From contig CAKZQQ010000006.1 in NCBI GenBank assembly GCA_937141405.1, forward strand, positions 353,292 to 417,291: a stretch of DNA of 64,000 bases, read 5' to 3'. Every line of letters starts with the position of its first letter. Positions within the stretch are counted from its first letter, which is position 1. Source of the stretch: an uncultured Campylobacterota bacterium. Lineage in GTDB: Bacteria; Campylobacterota; Campylobacteria; Campylobacterales; Sulfurovaceae. Under the pieces are notes generated by a model, which worked only from the letters and a program-made list of their open reading frames with translations, had not been told where the DNA came from and ran no database searches. Position numbers and translations under genes: made by a program. This document shows positions 56,973-64,000 of this stretch, in pieces.

Positions 56973-57133
56973 AATACCAATGCAACAAAGCCTATTTAGC
57001 TAATTCAAGAAGTTAGCCAGAAAAAAACAAAAGAGATTAGGCTTGAGACTAAGACGGAATTCATCACTTTCGCTTTTGGGTAATGCTAATTTTAGTGTTT
57101 TTCTATATACTTTAAGAAAAGAATGACAAAGGG

Positions 57134-57601
57134 ATGAAAATGCAAAAACTAATGATAGGATTTAGCTTTATTGTTTCGATACTGTCTTTGATTGCTATGA
57201 TATATATTGGTTCAATGTTCTATAAAGGGGCGACTACCGATTATGAAACCAATAAAGTTTCTGAAGAAAATATCATCGCTTATATAAAAACATGGGACAG
57301 GGATATATTGGCTTCCGAGTCAACCTCTGAGTACAGCGATTATGTAAAGAGTCCAAAGTTTGATAAAGAGCACGATTTTAGCAAAGAGTTAGGCGAGCTT
57401 ATTCAGTATTATAGCGGACATCCAATCACCTATATGAAAAATGATGGTAGTGCTGAGTGTGTCGGCATTGAATCTCAAGCAGAGTTTAAAAACGGCATAG
57501 CATCCATAAATGCAAAAATGATCAAAGTTGATGGCAAATGGAAAATTAAGAAAATAAGTATTCTAAAAAAGAGTGCCTTAGACTTAGAACAAGAATTTTA
57601 A
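57134..57601 (+). CDS. DUF4878-like anchored protein
   Basis: 155 residues. One N-terminal membrane helix (MIGFSFIVSILSLIAMIYIG) and an outer domain of NTF2/DUF4878 type: SEENIIAYIKTWDRDIL and IDGKWKIKKISIL-like MIKVDGKWKIKKIS. A 4-codon frame (ATGACAAAGGGATGA at 57123) overlaps its ATG, so translation may be coupled. The -10 TATACT (57106-57111) is in the same style as other promoters here. Confidence 0.65.
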   Translation: MKMQKLMIGFSFIVSILSLIAMIYIGSMFYKGATTDYETNKVSEENIIAYIKTWDRDILASESTSEYSDYVKSPKFDKEHDFSKELGELIQYYSGHPITYMKNDGSAECVGIESQAEFKNGIASINAKMIKVDGKWKIKKISILKKSALDLEQEF

Positions 57602-57632
57602 AAAAGAGAGATGTATGTTTAAATCCTCATTC

Positions 57633-57661
57633 TTGCAACACGGGGTGATTTTCTATATACT
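57633..57661 (+). promoter_or_regulatory. Promoter with leaderless-type spacing
   Basis: TTGCAA (57633-57638), 17 bp, TATACT (57656-57661), then TATATT and ATG 57668. Confidence 0.78.
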
Positions 57662-57667
57662 TATATT

Positions 57668-58108
57668 ATGAAAAAATACTACTATGCTTATGGCGAATTT
57701 TTAGAAGATTTAAAGATATTGGTCCAAAAGATAGACCGTTCCTTTGATACTATACTCCCCATCGCGCGAGGTGGATTGACCATGGGACATATGCTTGGTG
57801 AGCACTACAACATTCGCAAAGTCTATGCTATCAACTCCATAGGCTATGATGATACGACCAGGTTAGACAAGGTTTGGATATTTAATGTCCCTGATTTGAG
57901 CAGCTCAAAGAGTGTGCTCATCGTTGATGACATCGTCGATAGCGGTGATACGCTCATAGAGGTGTTAGATACTTTGCATGAAAGATTCCCGCAAGTTACC
58001 TTTTTTGTTGCCTCGATATACTATAAACCTAGTGCTAAGATCAAGCCTGATTGGTATGTCAAGGAGGCGACTGAGTGGATCGATTTTTTTTGGAGTGTTG
58101 ATCTTTAA
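57668..58108 (+). CDS. Purine phosphoribosyltransferase (Gpt/Hpt-like)
   Basis: 146 residues with the PRPP-binding motif VLIVDDIVDSGDTL (near 80), ILPIARGGLTMGHML near 30 and the C-terminal ATEWIDFFW that stacks on the purine in Gpt-like enzymes. It would salvage xanthine, guanine or hypoxanthine. No leader is available. The first conserved metabolic gene after the accessory region. Confidence 0.85.
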   Translation: MKKYYYAYGEFLEDLKILVQKIDRSFDTILPIARGGLTMGHMLGEHYNIRKVYAINSIGYDDTTRLDKVWIFNVPDLSSSKSVLIVDDIVDSGDTLIEVLDTLHERFPQVTFFVASIYYKPSAKIKPDWYVKEATEWIDFFWSVDL

Positions 58109-58164
58109 CTCGAATCCAAAATAATAAAGGGTATAATTCCTTATATTTGCACTAAAGAGTACCT

Positions 58165-58734
58165 ATGGTTTTAATGATAGACAATTACGACAGTTTTACA
58201 TACAATATCGTTCAGTATGCCAAAGAGCTTGGTGCTGATTTGAAGGTGATTCGTAATGATGAGCTTACAATTGATGAGATCAAAGCTTTGAAGCCTGAAA
58301 AGATTATCCTCTCTCCGGGACCGTCAACTCCGGATGATGCAGGCGTGACACTTGAGGTTATCAAAGAGTTTGGTGAAACTATGCCGATATTTGGCATCTG
58401 CTTGGGGCATCAGAGCATAGCACAAGCTTATGGCGCTAAAGTGGTGCGGGCAAAAAATATGATGCATGGCAAGACCTCTCAGATAGCCGTCGATAAGCCA
58501 AGTGTTGTCTTTGATGATATGCCTCATGAATTTAGAGCAACAAGGTATCACTCCTTGGTTGTCGAGCCAAGTTCTGTGACTTCTCAAATCATTCCTACTG
58601 CACATAGTAAAGATGATAGAGAGATTATGGCACTTGAGATTAAAGATAGACCAATTTATGGCGTGCAGTTTCATCCGGAATCCATCATGAGTGAATTTGG
58701 ACACAAGATGCTCGATAATTTCTTAAAACTCTAA
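58165..58734 (+). CDS. Glutamine amidotransferase of anthranilate/aminodeoxychorismate synthase
   Basis: 189 residues, class I glutamine amidotransferase: MIDNYDSFTYNIVQYAKELG, KIILSPGPSTPDDAG, catalytic Cys in IFGICLGHQSIAQAYG (near 79) and the His-Glu pair GVQFHPESI. TrpG and PabA cannot be told apart by sequence, and many bacteria use one protein for both. No trpE or pabB is next to it. 5 bp to the next gene, so probably co-transcribed. Confidence 0.88.
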   Translation: MVLMIDNYDSFTYNIVQYAKELGADLKVIRNDELTIDEIKALKPEKIILSPGPSTPDDAGVTLEVIKEFGETMPIFGICLGHQSIAQAYGAKVVRAKNMMHGKTSQIAVDKPSVVFDDMPHEFRATRYHSLVVEPSSVTSQIIPTAHSKDDREIMALEIKDRPIYGVQFHPESIMSEFGHKMLDNFLKL

Positions 58735-58739
58735 AGTCC

Positions 58740-59825
58740 ATGAAGCTTTATCATTTTAGTATATTCTTTCTAATTTTTGCGGTCACGCTTTACTACCTTG
58801 GCGCAACAACCCCCATAACTCCTCACGAGGCAGAGATATATTTTACTTCTCCCTCATGGGTAGCAAAAGCAATGCATATGGGAGAGGATATCTTTGGCGG
58901 TTTTTTAGGCTTGAGAATTCTTTTTATACTCTTTGGGTTGCTCTCTGCCTTGATGTTTTTGAGTGTTGCTCAAAAATATTTTACCCAAAGCAGAGATGCT
59001 TATCTAGCAACTACTGTTTTTATGTTTATGCCCGGCACGCTTATCGGTGCTACACTTGCTAATGCATCGATGATACTCCTTTTTGGGATACTGCTCTTTA
59101 TTTGGTTCTATTATAAAGGGTGGAAGATAGCGCAATTTTTAGTTTTGCTTTCACTCCTTTTTGTGCATCAATCAGCCATCATTATCTATATCGCGCTTGC
59201 CATCTATGCGCTTTCTCTCAAAGATAGATTTTTATTGTTAGGTTCTGTAGCATTGATTGGACTTTGTTTCTTTTTTGGAAGCTTTATTCCCGTTGGCGGT
59301 AAGCCTTCAGGGCATTTTTTGGAAAATCTCGGAGCCTTAGCGGCTATATTTTCTCCATTTCTCTTTCTCTTTTTTGCCTATAGTATGTATCGGATACTTA
59401 TCAAAGGTGATAAAGATCTCATCTGGCACATATCATTCTTTGCATTCGCCGTCTCTTTGATGCTTTCCATTAGACAAAGAGTGCATATCGTTGACTTTGC
59501 TCCCTATATGATCATCGCGATACTGCCTATGGTAAAATTGTTTTATAAGAGTTTTAGATGTCGCTTGCCACAATTTAGACTCAAGCATAGAATCGGCTTC
59601 TATACAGTCTTAATTGTAATGATACTTAGCTCAGCAACCATAACCTTTCATAAATCACTTTTTATACTTTTCGATGACAACTCGAAACATTTTGCCTATA
59701 AAGTATATGCTCCTTATTGGAAAGCTAAAGAGTTAAAAAGTAAAAATATTGGCTGTACTGACTCAAAAAGTATCAAAGAGCGTTATCAAATGCGGTATTA
59801 TGGGATTTCTCAATGCAATATCTAA
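58740..59825 (+). CDS. GT-C-like integral membrane protein
   Basis: 361 residues with about 10 membrane helices. An acidic motif ITPHEAEIYF in the first outer loop (near 26-36) and the overall layout resemble GT-C glycosyltransferases (PMT/ArnT-like), but the family is not certain. The small C-terminal outer domain carries two Cys (NIGCTDSK and ISQCNI). Substrate unknown. Confidence 0.55.
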   Translation: MKLYHFSIFFLIFAVTLYYLGATTPITPHEAEIYFTSPSWVAKAMHMGEDIFGGFLGLRILFILFGLLSALMFLSVAQKYFTQSRDAYLATTVFMFMPGTLIGATLANASMILLFGILLFIWFYYKGWKIAQFLVLLSLLFVHQSAIIIYIALAIYALSLKDRFLLLGSVALIGLCFFFGSFIPVGGKPSGHFLENLGALAAIFSPFLFLFFAYSMYRILIKGDKDLIWHISFFAFAVSLMLSIRQRVHIVDFAPYMIIAILPMVKLFYKSFRCRLPQFRLKHRIGFYTVLIVMILSSATITFHKSLFILFDDNSKHFAYKVYAPYWKAKELKSKNIGCTDSKSIKERYQMRYYGISQCNI

Positions 59826-59875
59826 GAAGGCTTTGTTCGTTTAGTCCCGTTTTTGTTTCTAAAATACACACATAG

Positions 59876-59896
59876 GCTCAAATGAGCATTTATTTT
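59876..59896 (+). terminator. Short hairpin before aclB
   Basis: GCTCA-AA-TGAGC followed by ATTTATTTTT. The stem is only 5 bp, so it is a weak terminator between the membrane protein gene and the acl operon. Confidence 0.35.
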
Positions 59897-59963
59897 TAGT
59901 TTCCAAAATGGTTTGAAACTCTCACATGCTACTATATCCATAATTCAAAAAAAGGAGAACTCG

Positions 59964-61298
59964 ATGGCGCAAAAAGCTATTAGAGAATATGATGCTAAAA
60001 CAATATTAGTAAACCATTGGGAAAAATACTTTCCTGAGTTCACATACTCATATGAGACAGCTTTGGTAAAAAGCGGAGATGAACTTAAAAAATTATCCAA
60101 AACAAATGATTGGCTCTCAAGCAAGCCACTTGTTGCAAAGCCTGATATGCTTTTTGGAAAAAGAGGCAAGAATAATCTTGTTCTTTTTAGAGATAGTAAG
60201 CCCGGAGATGTGAGCTTGCAAAAAGCTGCATCTTGGATAGATGAAAAAGCAGGTGCTAAGCAGAAAGTTTATTTTGATTTTGACGGCGATACACCAAAAG
60301 GCGAGCCCAAAGAGGATTTTTTAACACATTTTATCGTTGAGCCTTTTACGCCACATTCTCAAGAAGAGGAGTATTACATCAGTGCAACATGTGTTGGAGA
60401 GGATGATGTACTTTATATGTCAGCTGAAGGGGGCATGGAGGTCGAGGAAAATTGGGATAAGGTTGTCGAAGTCGTGTTCCCAATCAATGCAACAGAAGAG
60501 GAGATTACTGCTAAGATACAAGCAAATATTCCTCAAGATGTAGCCGCTAAAGATAAAGAAGCTTTTGCAAAATTTGCAATAGGATTTTTTAAAGCCTACC
60601 AAGAGCTCAACTTCGCATACCTTGAGATCAATCCGTTTGTTATGCAAGGAGAGAAGATAGAGCTTTTGGATATGGTTGCAAAACTTGATGATACGGCAGG
60701 CTTTTTGATGAAAAGCCAGTGGGGTGATGTCGAGTATCCTGTGGCATTTGGGATGGAAGAGAAATCTCCGGAAGTTCTAGCGATTGAAGAGGCTGACTCA
60801 AAGAGTGGAGCATCACTTAAGCTGACTGTGCTTAAACCCGATGCTCGTATCTGGACTATGGTTGCAGGTGGTGGTGCTTCTGTTGTCTATGCTGATACGA
60901 TAGCAGACTTTGCAGGCATTGAAGATTTGGCAAATTACGGCGAGTATAGCGGTGGACCGACTACGGACGAGACGGCATTTTATGCTGAGACAATCTTTGA
61001 TCTTATGACGAGAAAAAAAGATCCCCAAGGAAGAGATAAGGTACTTATCATAGGCGGTGCCATCGCAAACTTTACCGATGTGGCAAAGACATTTACGGGC
61101 ATTATCTTAGCGTTTGAAAAATATGCAAAAAAGATGAAAGAGGTTGGTGTGAGAATATATGTAAGAAGAGGTGGTCCAAACTATGAAAAAGGATTAGCAG
61201 ATATCAAAGAGGCTGCTGATAGGTTGGGTTTATATATAGAAGTTTATGGTCCGGAAACGCATGTTACGGATATCGTTCGTATGGCTTTAGAGAAGTAA
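59964..61298 (+). CDS. aclB: ATP-citrate lyase, small (beta) subunit
   Basis: 444 residues from ATG 59964, which has AAAGGAG upstream; an in-frame start 51 bp earlier is unlikely. It is the ATP-grasp/succinyl-CoA-synthetase beta-like half: REYDAKTILVNHWEKYF, LVAKPDMLFGKRGKNNLV, EPFTPHSQEEEYYI, and the C-terminal VAGGGASVVYADTI with EYSGGPT. With AclA it cleaves citrate to acetyl-CoA and oxaloacetate, the key step of the reverse TCA cycle. 9 bp to aclA. Confidence 0.95.
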   Translation: MAQKAIREYDAKTILVNHWEKYFPEFTYSYETALVKSGDELKKLSKTNDWLSSKPLVAKPDMLFGKRGKNNLVLFRDSKPGDVSLQKAASWIDEKAGAKQKVYFDFDGDTPKGEPKEDFLTHFIVEPFTPHSQEEEYYISATCVGEDDVLYMSAEGGMEVEENWDKVVEVVFPINATEEEITAKIQANIPQDVAAKDKEAFAKFAIGFFKAYQELNFAYLEINPFVMQGEKIELLDMVAKLDDTAGFLMKSQWGDVEYPVAFGMEEKSPEVLAIEEADSKSGASLKLTVLKPDARIWTMVAGGGASVVYADTIADFAGIEDLANYGEYSGGPTTDETAFYAETIFDLMTRKKDPQGRDKVLIIGGAIANFTDVAKTFTGIILAFEKYAKKMKEVGVRIYVRRGGPNYEKGLADIKEAADRLGLYIEVYGPETHVTDIVRMALEK

Positions 61299-61307
61299 GG
61301 AGAGAAG

Positions 61308-63128
61308 ATGAGTTCACTATTTAATAAAGATACACAAGCAATTTTTTGGAACAATAACTCTAGTGCGATTCAAAGAATGTTGGATTATGACTATACTATA
61401 GGGAGAGAAAAGCCATCTGTGGCTGCGATTGTTGCTCCGACATCTGCTTCAAAATTTGAGAAATTCTTTTGGGGCGGCGAAGAGGTTATGATTCCTCTTT
61501 TTAAAACAACCAAAGAGGCAAAAGAGGCATTTAAAAATGCTGATGTATTGCTCAACTTCGCATCATTTAGAACAGCATATGATGTGACTGCGGAGGCATT
61601 GGCAATCGGCGGATTTAAAACTATCATGATAACAGCCGAGGGGATTCCTGAAAGATTAGCACGAACTATGAATGAGCAAGCTAGAGAGCTTGGGGTGACG
61701 GTTATAGGCCCGGCAACGGTCGGCGCTATCGCTCCGGGTGCATTTAAGATAGCAAATATAGGTGGTACTATTAGTAATATCATCAACTCCAAACTTCATA
61801 GAGCAGGATCATGCGGGCTTGTAACAAGATCCGGAGGCCTTTTTAATGAACTGAGCAATATCATAGCTATCAATGCTGATGGAATCGCGGAAGGTGTAGC
61901 AATAGGCGGCGATAGATTTGTTGGTTCTGTATTTATAGACAATCTTCTAAGAATGCAAGATAATCCACAGGTAAAATATATGCTTCTTTTAGGTGAAGTG
62001 GGTGGTACTGAAGAGTACAAAGTGATTGAAGCGGTTAAATCCGGAAAAATCACTAAACCTATTATTGCATGGTGTATCGGAACAATTGCCAAATATTATG
62101 ATAGCGGCGTCCAATTTGGTCATGCAGGCGCAAGCGCAAACGCCGAAAGAGAAACTGCTGAAGCCAAAAATAAAGCGATGAAAGAGGCGGGCATTTATGT
62201 TCCTGATTCTTTCAATAATCTTCCTGATACGATTGCTGAAGTTTATACGCGACTCAAAAAAGAGGGTGTTATCCAGGAGATTGAAGAGCCAAAGATCAAC
62301 GAGATACCAAAAACAAGAAGAAACAAAAACTTTGTTTGTACTATCTCTGATGACAGAGGTGAAGAGGCGACCTATTGCGGTTATCCTATAAGTTCGGTTG
62401 CGACTCCTGATACGGGATTTACTATCGGTGATATTATGAGTATATTATGGTTTAAGAAAAGATATCCGAGATGGGCAGTTGATTTCTTAGAAACAGTTCT
62501 TAAAACGGTTGCAGATCACGGTCCTGCCGTAAGTGGGGCGCATAATGCAAAAGTAACGGCGCGTGCCGGAAAAGATGTTATCTCCTCCCTGATTGCCGGT
62601 CTTTTGACAATCGGTCCAAGATTCGGTGGTGCGATAGACGGTGCGGCAAAATACTTTAAGCATGCGCACTTTCACGATATGACTCCTGCTGAATTCTTAG
62701 CCTATATGAAAAGAGAAGGTGTGCCAATCCCGGGTATCGGGCACAGAATCAAATCGGTTAGAAATCCTGATTTGCGTGTTAAGGGATTAAAAGATCTCGC
62801 AAAGGCGACATTCCCTGCAACGCCGTTGCTTGATTATGCTTTGACGGTTGAGGAGCTTACGACCTCTAAAAAAGATAATCTCATTCTCAATGTTGACGGT
62901 ACGATTGGTATCTTGATGGTTGATATGTGGCGAGCTTTAGGGTACAGTGAAGAGGAGATTGATATATTCATCGATGCAGGTGCGCTTAATGCCTTCTTTA
63001 TCTTAGGTAGAAGCATCGGTTTTATAGGTCATATCTTGGATGAGAAGAGACTTGGTATGCCTATGTATAGACATCCATGGGATGATATCCTCTATGATGT
63101 GCATCTTGCCGAGGATATGAAAGTCTAG
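61308..63128 (+). CDS. aclA: ATP-citrate lyase, large (alpha) subunit
   Basis: 606 residues. The N-terminal half is CoA-ligase-like, with the phospho-His loop FGHAGASANAERETAEAK (near 271). The C-terminal half is citrate-synthase-like (HGPAVSGAHNAKVTARAG, GIGHRIKSVRNPD). This is the usual aclBA order and size in Campylobacterota, and shows that the host fixes CO2 by the reverse TCA cycle. Confidence 0.96.
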   Translation: MSSLFNKDTQAIFWNNNSSAIQRMLDYDYTIGREKPSVAAIVAPTSASKFEKFFWGGEEVMIPLFKTTKEAKEAFKNADVLLNFASFRTAYDVTAEALAIGGFKTIMITAEGIPERLARTMNEQARELGVTVIGPATVGAIAPGAFKIANIGGTISNIINSKLHRAGSCGLVTRSGGLFNELSNIIAINADGIAEGVAIGGDRFVGSVFIDNLLRMQDNPQVKYMLLLGEVGGTEEYKVIEAVKSGKITKPIIAWCIGTIAKYYDSGVQFGHAGASANAERETAEAKNKAMKEAGIYVPDSFNNLPDTIAEVYTRLKKEGVIQEIEEPKINEIPKTRRNKNFVCTISDDRGEEATYCGYPISSVATPDTGFTIGDIMSILWFKKRYPRWAVDFLETVLKTVADHGPAVSGAHNAKVTARAGKDVISSLIAGLLTIGPRFGGAIDGAAKYFKHAHFHDMTPAEFLAYMKREGVPIPGIGHRIKSVRNPDLRVKGLKDLAKATFPATPLLDYALTVEELTTSKKDNLILNVDGTIGILMVDMWRALGYSEEEIDIFIDAGALNAFFILGRSIGFIGHILDEKRLGMPMYRHPWDDILYDVHLAEDMKV

Positions 63129-63148
63129 TTTTAATTTTTCTTAAATTT

Positions 63149-63178
63149 GTGGTATAATTTGAAAAAGTTATACCACAA
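63149..63178 (+). promoter_or_regulatory. 10-bp palindrome overlapping a -10 box
   Basis: TGTGGTATAA, 10 nt, TTATACCACA is a perfect inverted repeat. The left arm includes TATAAT (63153-63158). It may be the terminator stem of the acl operon, which lacks another one, or an operator over the promoter of the pseudopilin gene at 63190. Confidence 0.5.
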
Positions 63179-63189
63179 GAGGGTTTGGA

Positions 63190-63897
63190 ATGCACATAAA
63201 AAAAGCTTTTACAATGATTGAGCTTGTTTTTGTCATCGTTGTATTGGGCATCATCGCTACCGTTGCTCTGCCTCGATTAGCTTCAGATGGTGTCCAAGAC
63301 GCTATGGATCAAATCCTCTCTGACATTCGCTATACTCAGCACCTCGCACTTGTTGATAATGTTATTGATCAGGCCATTCCAAGAGACACAAGATGGCAAA
63401 GTGCTTTTTGGACCATTCAATTTCGAAATACAACTGATGGAGGAGGAGATTGGGCATATACGATAGGCTCCGATTCTGATTATGGCGGAAATTTTACATT
63501 AAATGAAGCGGCTGTAGATCCTCGCGATGGTAGACCAATATATGGGAATGTTGCAGCGGGTGCTACAAATGTAAGCCCAAAAGTATTTATCACCAAAAAG
63601 TTTGATATCACCAATATTGATTTTATTAATGGGTGCAATGTAGCAACCGGTGCAGGCGGAACTAACAATGCGAGTCATATTGGTTTTGATAACCTTGGCA
63701 GACCCCACAAGGGACACTTAAATGCTTTAGGTTTAGGGCCTGCAGCTGTGAGTCCTAATTATAGTTCTACAATGCAAGGTAATTGTACTATAGCTTTTAC
63801 TTTTTCTGGCGGCGCTCAGACTTCATATATAACTATTCAAAGAGAGACAGGATATGCATGTATTTCGAATCTTGCTGGTGTATGTAGACAAGACTGA
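63190..63897 (+). CDS. Type II/IV pseudopilin (GspH-like)
   Basis: 235 residues with a prepilin start: HIKKAFTMIELVFVIVVLG, then IIATVALPRL. The residue before the cleavage point is Ala (KA-FTMIEL) instead of Gly, as often seen in Campylobacterota. The conserved Glu5 is present. The globular part is beta-rich with Asn/Gly-rich loops and two Cys near the end (YACISNLAGVC). It would form a minor pilus or secretion pseudopilus with PilT. Free-standing, with the palindrome just upstream. Confidence 0.85.
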   Translation: MHIKKAFTMIELVFVIVVLGIIATVALPRLASDGVQDAMDQILSDIRYTQHLALVDNVIDQAIPRDTRWQSAFWTIQFRNTTDGGGDWAYTIGSDSDYGGNFTLNEAAVDPRDGRPIYGNVAAGATNVSPKVFITKKFDITNIDFINGCNVATGAGGTNNASHIGFDNLGRPHKGHLNALGLGPAAVSPNYSSTMQGNCTIAFTFSGGAQTSYITIQRETGYACISNLAGVCRQD

Positions 63898-63962
63898 AAT
63901 AGACAAGACTCTGCTTTAATTTTAACTTTCCAAACTTTTTCCCAAAAAACTTCCAAATCCTA

Positions 63963-63991
63963 TTGACTTTTAAAAACTTTACTGTTATAAT
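63963..63991 (+). promoter_or_regulatory. Near-consensus sigma-70 promoter at the right edge
   Basis: TTGACT (63963-63968), 17 bp, TATAAT (63986-63991), followed by ACGCGTCCA. A strong promoter with a GC-rich start region, of the type in front of tRNA or rRNA genes. The gene itself lies outside the window. Confidence 0.75.
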
Positions 63992-64000
63992 ACGCGTCCA

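Overview
The window comes from the chromosome of a Campylobacterota (epsilonproteobacterial) chemolithoautotroph, most like Sulfurimonas, Sulfurovum or a close relative. This rests on the two-subunit ATP-citrate lyase of the reverse TCA cycle (aclB-aclA), the futalosine menaquinone gene mqnE, fused ispDF, a two-gene-overlap operon ispDF / atypical response regulator / Sat-like / pgpA of the kind I recall from Campylobacter, and AT-rich extended -10 promoters.

Layout. 0-20.5 kb is mostly core: cvpA (partial), pilT, gatC, ferredoxin-thioredoxin reductase, rhodanese, dapE, a thioredoxin-fold protein and an orphan histidine kinase. A seven-gene operon (6.3-14.0 kb) then encodes a Tat-exported molybdopterin oxidoreductase with FeS and NrfD subunits, a TorD chaperone, a ferredoxin-like accessory protein and two unknown proteins. 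It is followed by pgpA/sat-like/regulator/ispDF, thiC and mrp. 20.5-28.5 kb is a leftward block of DUF4153/DUF4173 membrane proteins, UppS, an ABC1 kinase and a TetR regulator. It is bracketed by a ~155 bp duplication of the 3' end of the next gene (TPM domain). 28.5-37.7 kb is core again: TPM/LemA, cca, glmS, glnD, mqnE.

37.7-58 kb is accessory. Directly after mqnE lies an integron-type gene-cassette array with seven attC-like sites and no integrase (a CALIN). Its cassettes carry a Phd/YoeB-type toxin-antitoxin pair, a transglutaminase-like protein, a GyrI-like protein and unknowns, several of them truncated. After the array come an acyltransferase, a RAYT (REP-associated transposase) remnant with 69 bp tandem repeats, the wreck of a polysaccharide cluster (rmlB, O-antigen permease and rhamnan-synthesis fragments, one intact glycosyltransferase), and then many small secreted, membrane or acetyltransferase genes. 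Short dispersed modules, several carrying a complete promoter, lie between these genes. In four cases the -10 box lies exactly 6 nt before the ATG, predicting leaderless mRNAs.

58-64 kb returns to core genes: a glutamine amidotransferase, a GT-C-like membrane protein, aclB-aclA and a pseudopilin. A consensus promoter points out of the right edge.
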